DNA of 64,000 nt from Pochonia chlamydosporia 170 (taxonomy: Eukaryota; Ascomycota; Sordariomycetes; Hypocreales; Clavicipitaceae): positions 3,286,001-3,350,000 of the forward strand of contig NC_035792.1 in the NCBI RefSeq assembly GCF_001653235.2, given 5' to 3'. Within the stretch, counting starts at the first letter, position 1; every line of letters begins with the position of its first letter. The notes under the pieces were generated by a model. That model saw only the letters and a list, made by a program, of their open reading frames with translations, was not told the DNA's origin and ran no database searches. Below, piece after piece: positions 46,403-58,952 of the stretch. A program made the position numbers and the translations under genes.

Positions 46403-48115
46403 TTATCGCCCCATCATATTTCTGGGGAAGAAGGAAGAGCTATTGTTGAGCCCGTTACCATTAGGTCCCGTGGCGACGCTGTTGTTATACGGCGCGTTCC
46501 ATGGGTGATTAGGCCCCCCAGGGAACCCAGACGCATTGTATGGTCTATTGCCGCCAGTGTTCATAGACGAAGCCAAGTTGTAGTTGCCGCGACCGGTTCC
46601 TAGCCCAGGTGGTGCCGCCAGTCCTGGAGGAGGACCATGCGTAGTGGGAAACCCATTTGCATTACCCCCAATGATGCCGTTGATGTTACCCATAGAGTTA
46701 TTCGACCCCTGACCTGGGGTCTGGCCGGACCTCACTCCCAGTGGATTCTTTGAAAAGCTCAACCGGATACCCCCCTTGACACTGTTATGGAGCAGCTGTC
46801 CATAGAGTTCGTGAAGAGCCTTCGTGGCGAAGGAGATGTCTTCAAACTCAACGAAGCACATAGGTCCGTTCTGCTTTGTCCTGAAGCAGAGTCTCTTGTA
46901 GCCCCGCTGCTTGGAAAACATAGCCTTGAGTTCCTCCTCCGATGTATCAATAGGTAAATTGCCGACGTACAAAGTATTGCAGGGTGGGTTCTGGTCAGCT
47001 GGGTTGACTGGGGGGAAGTTATGTCGTGGATAGGTGTGACCATTGACAGGATAAGCAAGGCCAGGTGCTGGGGCATTGGCTGGGGACAACGGGCCCATGT
47101 ATGGTGGAAGAGAAGCAGGCCCAGCCTGGCTGTGGTTGTTCGTGCTGAGGGATAATCCAGCCATTCGTCCGATGGGAATCTGAGGTGCAGTAGCTCTGCG
47201 CTGCGAGGTTGCCCCATTCTCAGCATAGGCAACGGGGTCTTTGAGAAGGTCGCTTGTTTCGTCATCGTCACCAAAATCGCTGCTAATAAGCGACTTGCCA
47301 GATATTCTTGGGCGCTCGCTCAGATGGTTCCCAATTGGTGACTGAGGAGAGAAGATATTTTGATAGTGCGAGTTCGCGTCGGGATGAATGAACTCGTGAG
47401 GGGGGAATGCACCGTTCGAAGTAGGCGAGACACTGTTGTCTAGAGGCTGAAAGCCGTTGAAGCGCGGGGGTTGTCGAGATGCTGGAAGAGGTGCAGAGCC
47501 AGCCGATGAAGTCACCGGCGGCATAGCAGACAACTGCTCGGTGGTGGCGGTAGTGTTCCGTCTCGCTGTAGGAGGACTGTTCGACAAGACTTCCACAATC
47601 ATTTCGGCGTCGTTGGAAATATTAGACCTTCCATCCAGCATATTCTTGGCTTCTAGTGCCCCGGACATACTTCTGAATCGCAAGAGGGCTGAGCGAAAGC
47701 CGTCGTCCTCGGACTTGTCAACGGGAAGCAGCTCGACATCGGCCAGTTCCTTAGACCACACAACCATCAAACGTAATGATTCCTCAGAGGTGTTCAGAGG
47801 CAAGCGGCGAATAAGAACACGAACCATGGGTGGTGTCGGAGTGCTGGCAAATGGAGTGCCCACGGGTTTAGTCGGCTCGCGCTCGAATAGATGGGCTGCT
47901 GACATATTGAGGGGATAAGGTGACTGAGTGGAAGGAGACGGCCTGAAAGCCTGAGCCGCAGGTAGAAAACTCGAAGCAGCGGCCATGGAGGGCTTGTCGG
48001 AGGTTGTGGTGGTGGTGGGAAATGGACTGGCACGGTTGGAATGCTGCAGCTTCGCGGACGCGACGCTTGATATGGTGGGATGTTGAGACGATTGTGCACT
48101 GGGCTCTGAATTCAT
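46403..48115 (-). CDS. whi3: Whi3-family RNA-binding protein
   Basis: A 570-residue protein in one long exon. It has a degenerate RRM-like fold at about residues 97-178 ([24 protein letters not shown]...[18 protein letters not shown]). A canonical RRM follows at about 378-456 ([21 protein letters not shown]... with RNP1-like MCFVEFEDI), after which comes a Gly/Asn/Pro-rich tail. The linkers are Ser/Pro/Asn-rich and disordered. This order matches fungal Whi3, which binds cyclin and polarity mRNAs, retains them in the cytoplasm, and in filamentous fungi forms condensates that position nuclear division and branching. The frame opens at a GTG; the ATG at 48113-48115 is chosen. An AG acceptor just upstream (GCTAG|GTGGCGATG) could mean an intron in the 5' leader. 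A long gene-free region follows upstream. Confidence 0.85.
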   Translation of the reverse strand: MNSEPSAQSSQHPTISSVASAKLQHSNRASPFPTTTTTSDKPSMAAASSFLPAAQAFRPSPSTQSPYPLNMSAAHLFEREPTKPVGTPFASTPTPPMVRVLIRRLPLNTSEESLRLMVVWSKELADVELLPVDKSEDDGFRSALLRFRSMSGALEAKNMLDGRSNISNDAEMIVEVLSNSPPTARRNTTATTEQLSAMPPVTSSAGSAPLPASRQPPRFNGFQPLDNSVSPTSNGAFPPHEFIHPDANSHYQNIFSPQSPIGNHLSERPRISGKSLISSDFGDDDETSDLLKDPVAYAENGATSQRRATAPQIPIGRMAGLSLSTNNHSQAGPASLPPYMGPLSPANAPAPGLAYPVNGHTYPRHNFPPVNPADQNPPCNTLYVGNLPIDTSEEELKAMFSKQRGYKRLCFRTKQNGPMCFVEFEDISFATKALHELYGQLLHNSVKGGIRLSFSKNPLGVRSGQTPGQGSNNSMGNINGIIGGNANGFPTTHGPPPGLAAPPGLGTGRGNYNLASSMNTGGNRPYNASGFPGGPNHPWNAPYNNSVATGPNGNGLNNSSSFFPRNMMGR

Positions 48116-51100
48116 CGCCACCTAGCACGTCGCATGCGTAGCGTGGAAAGAACTGGCTATCCGCGTAAATGACAGCGCAAAACGTCGAAGAAACGACGAG
48201 ACGGGTTTGGACTGAACCAGTCGTCGGCAAACTCTGAGTGGTTCGTCGGAGTAAGTCGTGGTATACGTCGGGATCGAGTCAACTATAACGAGGAAAGATC
48301 TCGGCAATAATTGCGACGTCGCGAGTCCTCCGATAGATCCAACAACTTTGAAGAGTCACGAATGGCCCTCTTGACACACGAAGGGGGCGTGAATCGCGCG
48401 ACAAGGTCGAATGCGACAGGCCGGAAAAGCGACCAGGTTGACAAGGACGGAACCAAGAGCGGACGTTGCAGAGACCTTGAAGTTCGGTTCGATCAGACGT
48501 TCGTGTATAGATAGCGCGCAATCAGAAAAGCCGAGTCGTGAATGCGAAGGAGCGGGAGCGCAGAATGATTCAAGTACTATTCTGTGGTGATGGAAAATCG
48601 AGTCGGTCGCGACCAGGTCGTGCGAGTGTAGTAACAGAACGCGGATGCGGATGCGTATCCAGGCCGAGCGCGTCGTTCTTTCTATTCTTGACAGACGATC
48701 AACAGGTTGCAAAACGACAAAATCGAAGCAGGCGCGATGTCGGAATACATGCGATGCGCGGCGGCGGGGTGGAAGAGAGGATATGCGAAAAACAAGTTGC
48801 AATGACGGGAATGGCGAATAGTGACGAGGACGAGACAAAGATGCGCAGTTGGGGAAGAGGCGCACACCACTCAAATTAAGAGGAACGGGGTGCAGGTGCA
48901 AGCGCAAACCCAGTCACAGACAGATGCAGGCAGGCGCAGGCAAGAAAGAGGCAGACACGGAGCAGGCAGGAAGGAAGCGGGTGGGTGAGCAAGTGGATGA
49001 GTGGGCAAAGTGGGTGGGTGGCTCTTTCCCAGTGATCGAGTTCGGATTGGGACGGGGGGGTGTGTGGCACCGGGTCTTGGTGTGGTTTTGCCTTGGGACT
49101 GGCCAGGACTGGACGAGGACGAAGACGAAGCCTGCGTCTGGGTCTGGGACTTGGACTGGGACTTGGACGGGGGACTGGGAATGAGACTTGGGGGCAAGCT
49201 TTTTGGGGTTGCGGGAAACATGAGCGAGCACCAGCGCCCTGGACTGGAACTGGCTAGAGTGAGTGGAGTGTGGTGTATGGGATGTGGATGGATCGAGAGA
49301 GTGTGACGACGGATTGAGAGGGACATGGGAGAGAACAGAGATGAAAGAGACAGAGACACCAAGAGACATGCGCAGGCGTGGCCGGGGTGAGAGACCCACA
49401 GACACGCCCACAGGATATGCCGTGTCGCAGCCGCGTACCTTAGATCCAAGCCGCCGCCCTGATGGTCGTCCAGTGGGCTGGTTTGGGCTTGGTGGGTGTA
49501 ATGCAGGACGAGCTACGGTTGGCCCGCGGGTCAAGGTAGATTCGTTCCCAGTGTTGTGGGAGGGTGGATGCGAGTTTGGTGTCTGAAGTTCTTGGGAGTC
49601 CCAGCGATGGTATGGCTGCGCAGGCTGAGAAGTCAGTGATGATAGACGTCGGGATTTTGCCTTTTGGTGATTGCAGGACCGGGCAAGCCAACGCGCCGAG
49701 TACGGCTTCAGTCCCTGTCAGCTCGTACTATGAAAAAGTACGTTGAGTAAAGCAGTTACTTTATCGACGACAAGATGTGGCCAGAGTCGAGGAGTGTCAA
49801 TGCCCCAGCAAGGATGTTCTTGGAAGAGTCCGACGAGGGGTGTTCAACTTTCGTCTGGGCAGAGACACACGAAAACGGAAGAGGGTGACTGGGGGCGCGG
49901 CCAGACAGCTTGTGGGGGAGGGCCTTGTCAAGGTAGGCTCTGGTCTGGTGTCTTGGGAGTGTTGAACAGTTGACTGCCCGAGGTCTGAGTAAAATGCTCT
50001 GGCCCTTCGTTCGTCTACCGAGTGACTCTCATGTGCATGGAAGCAAGGCGTCGTAACACTGCCAAGACCAGGTCTCGAGGATCATGTATGTGCTCGGTAC
50101 CAGGACGAGGTCAAGACGAAGACGAAGACGAAGCAGCAGACAATTCCTCAGGGACGCAGCACCCGAGAGATAGGAAGATAACGGAACAGAAAACAGCAAA
50201 GTAAAGAACTAGGGGGAAAGAACAACAAAACAACAGACCAAATTTTCAGAAAAATGCGAGGTGACGAGTTGATGACTAGGAGCAAAGAAGCAAGCAAGGA
50301 CGGACGGAACCCGAGGAGCTGTGCTGGGAACACACTGGACCTCGATTGACGCCTTCGCGTCTTCTTGGTGTCTGTCTTGGTGCAGCACCAGCAGCAGCAC
50401 TGGTCCCAAGCCGTTGGGGGCCGACCACTGACCCAGACAAAGTGAGGCGTCAAATACCAGCCTACAACAAAACAGGAAATTGAAAATGGCATGGGAGGGT
50501 TGGGGAGGGGCCTCTGTTCATCCTCTCTGGTCTGGTCTGGTCAATCTGAATGCTGACAGAGCCGCATACGGAGTCTTGACGACCAAGGCGCGTGTGGACA
50601 GACCACTGCCTACCTTTGTGATTTGGGTCAGGACTCAGGCCCCAAACCCTGTCTGTTGAATGTCTTGGCTTTTGGCTAACTTTGGTTTGACACGTTTACG
50701 TGGTTACAATGACATGTGCAGCGTATTGTCAGGGACATGGAGGTTGGATGCACTGTGTTGATGGAGGCACGAGAGATCGGCCAGCGCCTTTTGCGATGTT
50801 CTACAAGATGTCAACAGGCTCTCCACGGTTTGGTACATGTATACCGTCTGTAAATATCTGGAAAGTGCGTGCATAGGAAGGAGCATGCCACTTGCGCGAC
50901 TCCCATGCTCCTCGAGCACCTAGGTATTGGCCTCACGCCTCATGCCCTCCCCTCACACTCGCATTCAACAGGTGGCAAACCCACAGACACTTGCTCTCTC
51001 AAACCTGGTGATGCTCCATACCAAGGTGAGTCCTCACATCAACACCACCAGATGTCTGCACAACATTGACTACAAGCCCTGGCCAGCCTGACCTGAGAGC

Positions 51101-52476
51101 GAGAGACGGTGGGAGCGCAACTGACGCTAATCCTGGTCCGCTCACCGCAATCTGTCCAATCGGAGGGCGAGCGCATTGGATGAGAGCGCCTCCTAGTCAA
51201 AGTCAAACCTGAAGGCACAAAGGCAAAAAGTGGTTGACTATTGACGGAAGGTTGTTAGGCCAAATCTAAAATTACAAACCAGTGTCATCCGACAACCAGT
51301 GGCTCGCAAGGTTCTTTCGTGAGTATTGCATACACATACCTGGAGTATGGAGTATTGCACTCCGTATGATCTGGTACTATGCACAATGACCCCAGTGCCT
51401 TGTTCCGTTCCCAACTTAGAACCTGGCAGCTCCAGGCACAGGGCTCTTGGGCCTCTCCCGGTCACAGTCGTCGATAAGCAGACGCCAACACTCACCAGAC
51501 GGTCGAACCAGCACAGGCAGGGAGCGATTGTCAGAAAACTTTTCCCCTTGGCACCACCCATAAGTTATCGACCAGGGCTAAAGCACTTGCATAGCCTGTG
51601 ACAGCTGGGGCTGGCTGGTGCAATGCACCGGCACGAATGCCCTGCCACTGGACTGCTGGGGTGGCCGGCATTGGGGCAGAAGATTTCAAGCAAGCACACC
51701 AGAGTGTACATGTCAGGGCCGGGGCAACATTTGAACTAATATGAAACTTAGAACTGAGTGTTGGCCTGCAACCTTCGCAAGAATATCAGCAAGAATGAAT
51801 TCCTGGTCGAGATCCAACTTTGGCCAGGTGGGATGGGCAGTTTCAATGTCTCGACGGCTCCTCTCAAGCTCCAGTTCCTTTAGAAATTTCAAATTTCTGT
51901 GACAAGTCCTAGCACACGCCTGAAGTGATGGATAGCTCGCTGCTGAATGCTCACCAGACTCAAATACATCACACAAAGCCGTTATTTTGCTGCACTCTTG
52001 CACACCCTGGGATGCACCCGCGAACCAGACATGTACCACCCATGCCCAGGTGCTCAAATGAGAGAAATGTGGGTCCGCAGGTCGCTTGGTCATCTTGTCA
52101 TGGTATGCGTTGCTCTGCCTTACCGGGTCCGGGCTCTGGCAGGTACCTAAATTAGATAGCGCGCAAGCAGCCAAGCTAAGGTACTACCAGCCAGTGAGCT
52201 TCGTACGTTTGTTTCACTCTGGGCTGCCCTGCTCATCATTACCATGGGCGCGCCCACCGTTTTCGTTTTGACTGTGGGGGATCGATCAAGACACGACATG
52301 GGACTTTAGTCGAGAGGGTCGTCGTGGATGAATGGGGCGGTGGCTCCAGATGGATGCTTGTTGGTGATAGATAATACTGCTGAAAGCCATGCATCACTTA
52401 TCTCATCTCATATTGATGGTGTTGGAAATTGGGGCCAACCAAGGAGGACAAGTCTATCACGTCGTCCCCTTACTAC

Positions 52477-52496
52477 CTACCTAGGTACCTAGGTAG
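52477..52496. repeat. Perfect 20-bp palindrome
   Basis: Its two CCTAGG cores are joined by GGTACC, and each half reads CTACCTAGGT on its own strand. A copy of TACGGAGTA starts 13 bp to its right at 52509. Confidence 0.85.
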
Positions 52497-55400
52497 TAGG
52501 TAGATGTGTACGGAGTAGGGTCTGAAGCATTGAGTAGAAGAGTTCCCCTCCCATCTCAGGTCTGGTGTGCCTGTACTGAGTCTTCACATGCCACAGGTGC
52601 AAATGTATACTATTGGTGTGTCTTGCTGTTCAGTCCACGGCACGTACATTCCTCGACGACAATGCCAGATCGATGTAGGATGTCATACTGCGGGTGACTG
52701 ATCCGTTGTCTTCCGTCAAGTCTTCGAGTTGCCTCTTCAAGGGGCCATTGGGCAACATTGAACCAATTTTCAAAATCTTAGGAAATGCCTCTGCTAGCAC
52801 TTAATGCCGAAGCCCTCCAACCGGAGCACATTCGTTTTTACTGGCAGGAACCTGTTGACCACTTGCCGTTTTATCCATCCGCGCTTTTGCCCCTCGTCCT
52901 CCCGGGAGGCAATCCGTGGATCATTAGGCAGGCGCATCCTTCAGCTCAGATAGGACATGGACTGCCTTTACACGCCAAAGAGCACTGCATAACTGCGATG
53001 CAATAATAAAAAATAATTGCAGCACTTTAAAATTCCGACTAGACACTTGGTACAATCATGTTGCTAACCAGTTGCTAACCAAATCGAATCGGCAATTCAT
53101 CAATCAATCGCCCAACTTCTCAACCTGTTGGTCTCTATCTCTTTTCAGGGTCGCAGGGATGTTCCAAAGACGAACTCGCACCAACCACATACCAGGCTTG
53201 CCGAATCACCTCATTGTTCCACCGCTTCCTCCCAAGGCCAATCACCGGCAGTTGGTTGAGGCCGTCTCGTCGCTGATTGGCACACCAGTTGACCTGTGCC
53301 CGGGTTCCTGCCAGGTCCCCCGTACGAGTGCTTACGCTGCCTGAATGGGCTGATGTCGAACTTCGAAACCGCCATTCTCTTGACATGCTTTTCAGGTCTG
53401 CTCTGGTGGCTCACTTCAGGCACTCGTTTGATGACAGCTCCAAGAGCCCCCAATCCAGCGGAGGACTATGCCATACCCTACCATGAAGAACATTTACCTC
53501 CATTATCACGCTGCTGACGCTGCTGAAGCAGGATATCACATGTTCACGTGCTGTGCTCTTGCGATCGATCTCTTTTCCGGACCTCAACCAGGGATGGAAA
53601 CACATTTCGTTCGACTCGTCCTGCCTGCCTGCCTAAAGGGCCCTGCCGAACATGACACTGGCTCGACAGCCTCTTGGAAATTCGCATACTGGTTGCAACC
53701 TGTGTTCCGGCAGTGCTTAGCCTGGGGCTCATTGAAACCAGACTTCTTGCCCAGTAGCCCGCCCATCAAACCACGGGGTGGGCGGACGAACATGTCAAAC
53801 TCGAGCTCTGGGATGGCGGTCGCAGGGTGGTCCGCTCCTGTGTTGTTGACCCTCCAGCCCGAGATGAGTCTAGCATCGTGACAGAGTTGCACAATGGGGC
53901 GATGTGCAGCTCTGTTAGAGTGGGACCGAAGATACATGATGCAGCGCAGGGCAAAGCAGGGGAGCCAGGACGCCAACACGGGATGCCAGAGGGCTAGATG
54001 GTGGGTTCTCGATTCAATATCGACAAGCTTCGTCGAATTGGCGTCTGATGCTCATCGTCTTCCCACTACCCCTGTTCCTTGAGAGTGCCTTTGATGGTTG
54101 CTGCAGCCCAAGCCACGGTGCAACCCTTGCCCGGACCAGACGGAGTTGGAGGCAATGAGCAAACATCCATCATCCACATGCTCCACGATTTCGAGCTTGA
54201 TTCAAAACCAAATTGACATATGGTGTGGTCATCCACACCCAACACAGCTTATACAACCGACTATACAACTTTGGCGCGCCTCGCCCTCTTCGCAGAGCAA
54301 TTGTGTACATTGATGTGGTGGGGCCTCCATCCAGAATCGACTTTTGGGGAGAATAGCACACACGACCATGGCGAAAACAAGTTCCGCCGCGGCTACAGTG
54401 CCACACTCCAGATGGTTGAGTCTGGTGTTCATTGTCATCAGTGTCCAGAAATTTTGGCGTCCGCCCCGCCCCGCCATAGCTCACCCTCCCAACTAAATTT
54501 CTCTTGCAACACCGCATCTAAGCTTCGGAACTCAGACATTGAAACAAAAAGTGGCCAAACAACTGATGGCTCAGCTTCCACACGAAATGACAGCAATGCT
54601 ACCATTTAAGTCAGTTCCCAAACAGTTCGAATGAGATGATCACAACAATTTTGATTACATAGAGGTTCTGTGGGGTTTGTAATTTACGGATGAGCTGCAG
54701 CCTCAGTAAGACGATATCCTTTCAGCAACTGTCACTACATCCGGTTCGCGATGCCCATTTCTCAAACGATATGACTTCAAATTTTTCACCAGACCGCTTC
54801 CCGGCTTTGCGATTTACTTCCTCGGCATAAGATCTGATCACAGTCCGTGCGAGTGTACGGCTTTTCTTTGCTGGAATAGAAGCGTGATGCTGTTGTCTTG
54901 AAAGGTCAGGGGATGGCTTGCCCAGCCTCCAGCTCTTTGGCTCCTCCTTCTCGGCGAACTGAGAAGAACCGGCCTCATTTTTGTATGCCCATTCTTGGTC
55001 CACACAACCAACACAAAGAGCTTACGGTGCCTGTATCCATCGTGCCTGCAGCTATTGGCCGACACCCTGCCACACCACTGTGGACGAATCCCTGCACATC
55101 ACAAATACGCTGACAAGCCTGAGTTGTTGCAGGGGAGAAGCCTCGGGCAGTTTATTCAGTGCCCCGCGAGCAGCCCCGCGTGGTTGTCTCACGCCTTGAG
55201 TTATCTTTGGTCAAGTGGATGCTGCTCAGAAACGATTACTCTCCTATGACTTGTGCGACTAGAGGACTTCCTCATAACGATGTATTGACTGTTTGTTCAG
55301 CATGGGAATACATCGCTAGCGGTCCCATGAGTTCGCCCTTTCTTCCTAATGAAGCAAGCGCCGGAGAAACTTCCGAAGCCACTGTTAAAAATGGTCTTCC

Positions 55401-55547
55401 TTCTACTGCAAGTATTCGATAGTGCTGCCGTCCATGTTTAGTGCCTGGGAAAGGAGCCGTTCAAGCGACTTGCCGCGAGCTTTGTCCAGCAGGAATTGGC
55501 ATACGGAGTACTGAGTACGGAGGACCTTATAGGCGGCTGAGTCTTAC

Positions 55548-55559
55548 CTACCTAGGTAG
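55548..55559. repeat. Perfect 12-bp palindrome CTACCTAGGTAG
   Basis: The outer CTACCTAGGTAG of the 52477 element recurs here as one half-size palindrome. TACGGAGTA lies at 55502 and a near copy at 55515. Confidence 0.85.
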
Positions 55560-57043
55560 TTCTTGTGTGGGGAGGCCCTGTCACCTCGTTATTTCTGCTC
55601 TTCTGCATTTCGCCTCGAGTCTACTTTGTGCTACTGTGGTCGTCAATTTGTGTGTCTCAGCCAAGCTGGATACTTAGAACTAGACAGCCAAGGAACACCG
55701 AGCCCAATATGAAAGGTTCGGCAGGTCTCAGGAAACGGCCTACTGAGACATGGGTTTCTGGCCTCTAATGCTGAAACGGGAACCAACGCGCTAGCCAAGG
55801 CTGTGTGTCAATCCAGACGAAGATATCTACTTGTGGAAACGCCCTGACATCAATATCATACGGCTTTGTATCAACAGAAGCAAACTGCGGAAATTGCGGA
55901 AGCGGAATCTTCGATTGGAACTTAATTTGGCTATATTAACTAGCCTATGTCTATAAATGTGCCGAGCAACGACTACATCGGGCCAGTCGGTGCGGGAAAA
56001 TATCATCATTCAACGACTTCGGCGTCAAGGCTCGTCGGCGTAGATTTAACGAGCTCGAACGGTAAATTACTACTAGATGAACGATCTGAGATTCTCCTTG
56101 AAATGCGGAGGAAATCGAAACCCCATTTTGTTTTACATTGCGCCTGGCCCGTTCTTGTCTCGGCTAAAGACTGCCAATATGTAAATGCTTGGAGGGAATA
56201 CTAACTGACAAGCTGTTTGTAGGTTAGGTTCGATACTTCATTGCGATTTGCGAGCCGAGGCTTGCTTACGGTGCCGTGGTTCCGAATACTTAAAACAAGC
56301 TTATCGCAATCTACATCTCAAACCTGGAAGACGACGAAGTGGTGTCACAATACTCGCCTACAGTTTTTGCCAGGCGCGTATAAGTGCAGCATGTCTAGCC
56401 AACAGCCAGCCAATAGAAGAACCCTTCGATGCGTCCTACGAGGCCTACCCGTGAGACTCCCTGGTGGGACTCATGCAAATAATTTCAACGCAGTACGATG
56501 CGTGAAGTGATATATTACTAGTCGATATGCAATGAGACCTGGACCTAGACCTGGGCCTGGACACGATGATGCATTGTAATAATGCATATGTCGGCCCTCT
56601 TTGCAGATACAACTTCTGCTGTAAGTCGCCCGCGCGAACCAGTGAAAGTTGCCAGAACAGACGAAAGAGTCCACCAACCGAGTTGCCGCTATGTGGTAAT
56701 ATACCCGATTATTACTTGTCCATTAATATTTGACACTTGATTTGAACATTTCTTGTACCATTTTCTCTTTTAATGACCAACACACACCCCTGGTACGTCT
56801 GGAGCGTCATCAAACATCAATGTTGAAGGATGGGTCTGGTGGGCCAAGACACGGGAGAGCAACATCGTCCACAATCTCGACCCACACAGTTCATTCCCCA
56901 GTCTCCAGTCTGGAAATCTAAAACACCATCACCAAGGAGGTCCAGGCTGACATATCTACACAACATAGTTACACTTGAAACGTCAGCAACCCTCCCCCAA
57001 GGCTACCATCCTGTGGTTCACACTACCCTGCACGCGGCTAGAA

Positions 57044-58105
57044 ATGGCAGACTCTCCATCATCATCACCGTGGTCCATAACCAAAACAATCCAGCAATCC
57101 CCTCCAGTCGATCTCACCAAATCCTACAGCCCCCTGACACTCCATGGCAAAACTATCCTCATCACTGGCGGGGCCAACGGTCTCGGATCTCACATGGTCC
57201 GCCGTTGGGCCTCTCACGGCGCACACGTTATCATCGCAGATATTGACTCTGCATCCGGCGAATCTCTCGTTGCCGAACTACGTGCTCAATACCGTTCAAG
57301 CACATTCGCCTACATCACCTGCGACGTAACCAACTGGGAAGACCAAACCGCTCTCTTTGAATCTGCAGCCCGCCTCTCCCCTACGCACACAATCGACATT
57401 GTCGTCCCCAATGCGGGTATTATCTCAGCCCCTGAGGGCTACACATTCGAAAACCCCTCCCTCGTCAATGGCAAGATACCCAAGCCATCTACCAAAACAA
57501 TCGACGTCAACATCACAGGTGTCATATACACCACCCATCTCGCGCTCTACTACTTCTCCCAAGATCCCAAAAACACCAACTGTCTCCTGCTCATCGGCTC
57601 AATCGCCTCCATAGCCCCATTAGCCGGCCAAACGCACTACACAATGTCCAAACACGCCGTGTGCGGACTATTTCGTTCCCTGCGAATGACCTCCTTTATG
57701 CAGAAATGCAATTTGCGCGTAAATATGCTCGCACCATATTTCGTCGAGCAAAGCCGCATGCTACCCGTAGTAGCTGACATTGCTTTTCTCGCCGGCACCG
57801 CAGGGGGCGCGACCATCCCCGACGTGGTTGAGGCGGCTACTCGCTTGGTAGCAGATGAATCTATTTCAGGGCGCTCATTAGCCGTTGGTCCTCCCTTGAA
57901 GAATGCGCCTGAGGGTGAGATTCCCGTTGCAGATCACGAAGGTGATGGACGGGGAAGGGCAGCCTGGGAGATTTATGCTCACGATTACGACGAAGTTGAC
58001 GCCTTTACCTTTAGATATGTTCACATGATGAACAGGGTTACGCAACTTCGTGGGATTTTGGCATTTATTCTGGACATCTTTATCAAGATATTCAGATGGT
58101 GGTGA
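57044..58105 (+). CDS. Short-chain dehydrogenase with C-terminal extension
   Basis: A single-exon, 353-residue SDR. Cofactor site TGGANGLG lies at about residues 41-48, preceded by LTLHGKTILI. It also has ADID for NAD preference, CDVTNW, PNAG, the serine strand LLLIGSIAS, and YTMSK for the catalytic Tyr and Lys. It resembles the 15-hydroxyprostaglandin dehydrogenase-like group of fungal SDRs. A C-terminal extension of about 80 residues ends in a hydrophobic stretch (LRGILAFILDIFIKIFRWW) that could be a membrane-associated tail. This is beyond the usual 250-280 residues. The open frame runs upstream to a TTG; the ATG at 57044 is chosen. The substrate is unknown. Confidence 0.88.
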   Translation: MADSPSSSPWSITKTIQQSPPVDLTKSYSPLTLHGKTILITGGANGLGSHMVRRWASHGAHVIIADIDSASGESLVAELRAQYRSSTFAYITCDVTNWEDQTALFESAARLSPTHTIDIVVPNAGIISAPEGYTFENPSLVNGKIPKPSTKTIDVNITGVIYTTHLALYYFSQDPKNTNCLLLIGSIASIAPLAGQTHYTMSKHAVCGLFRSLRMTSFMQKCNLRVNMLAPYFVEQSRMLPVVADIAFLAGTAGGATIPDVVEAATRLVADESISGRSLAVGPPLKNAPEGEIPVADHEGDGRGRAAWEIYAHDYDEVDAFTFRYVHMMNRVTQLRGILAFILDIFIKIFRWW

Positions 58106-58952
58106 CACGGGGAACAGCAGAACAGATGTCAACTAGTCAAAGTAGGTTGCTGCTGTATATAGTCTAGCATCTGGCCATCGAAACAATACTTTGTTTCCAC
58201 GGCATCTATCCACTGCGTTTGAACCACCACTTGTATGTATGTACTTGAGCATAGGACAGCTATGCAAGTGCTTCATCCCCATACGGCTTCGCGCATTTTC
58301 TCGCTAGGGAGACGTTTCTTCATATACAAACAACCAGCAAAGATGACACGTAAAACAAAACAGGTTGGGAGTAACGCGTCAAATATCATGCCCAACCGAG
58401 TATCCTAGTTCCGACACCCGGAATATTTAGATACGTTGTCATTGAAAAATAAAACGAAGCAAAAGTGTTGGTTCCCCGTCTAGAAACGCCATCTACTCCA
58501 TACCCAAATTTTAAGCCGCCTCATCAAGCTACCAACCTTTGTCGCCTGGCAAATAGTCGTCTGATCCCTTTCCTATCCGGCATCGGTCTTGTCTCGTGCC
58601 TATGTGTTGTGTGATTTTCCCATATAAGAAAGCAGGCTTGGGTGCGGGTCAGCCAAAAAAGCCTCGGCGCTGATATGTGCCCAATCGGTTGCGCGACCAT
58701 GTATCGCCTGGTTGATACTGTACGAGTCATATGTAACTCATGGGCAATTTTGAGCCGTGAGGCTCTGTCCCATAACTTTGTCATGTCCACGTTGGTGAAT
58801 ACTTTTTGAAAAGAAAAAAATGGCGAAATATCATATCCCGTGAAGTTTAATGTGAATTCTTCCTCGCTTTCGACCTCCTTTTTTGGTGAGTGAGTTCTTT
58901 TTGCAAACTCTCTCGATAGTCAAATTGAAGTTGTGGCTTTGGCCGAGCGTCC
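58106..58952. other. Intergenic, convergent 3' ends
   Basis: An 847-bp region between the SDR and rsr1 stop codons. No gene is recognised. Confidence 0.55.

Larger units (their letters stand above)
48116..57043. other. 9-kb gene-poor region upstream of whi3
   Basis: The first 2 kb (48116-50200) is G/A-skewed on the plus strand, with short repeated hexamers (GACGAAGACGAAGACGAAG near 50105; CTGGGACTTGGACTGGGAC near 49148). It may hold a long whi3 leader and promoter. Farther on there are scattered frames of 130-155 codons (51713-52174 minus, 53468-53881 plus) that match nothing I know. Exact 9-mers lie at 52509-52517 and 55502-55510, each close to a CCTAGG-centred palindrome. A TCTGG repeat lies at 50525-50541. 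Confidence 0.5.

Noticed and set aside
51713..52174. 153-codon minus-strand frame as a gene
   Set aside because: It opens at a TTG, has no recognisable domain and no supporting introns or promoter.
53468..53979. Overlapping plus (137 codons) and minus (131 codons) frames
   Set aside because: No family resemblance, and they overlap on opposite strands in unique DNA.
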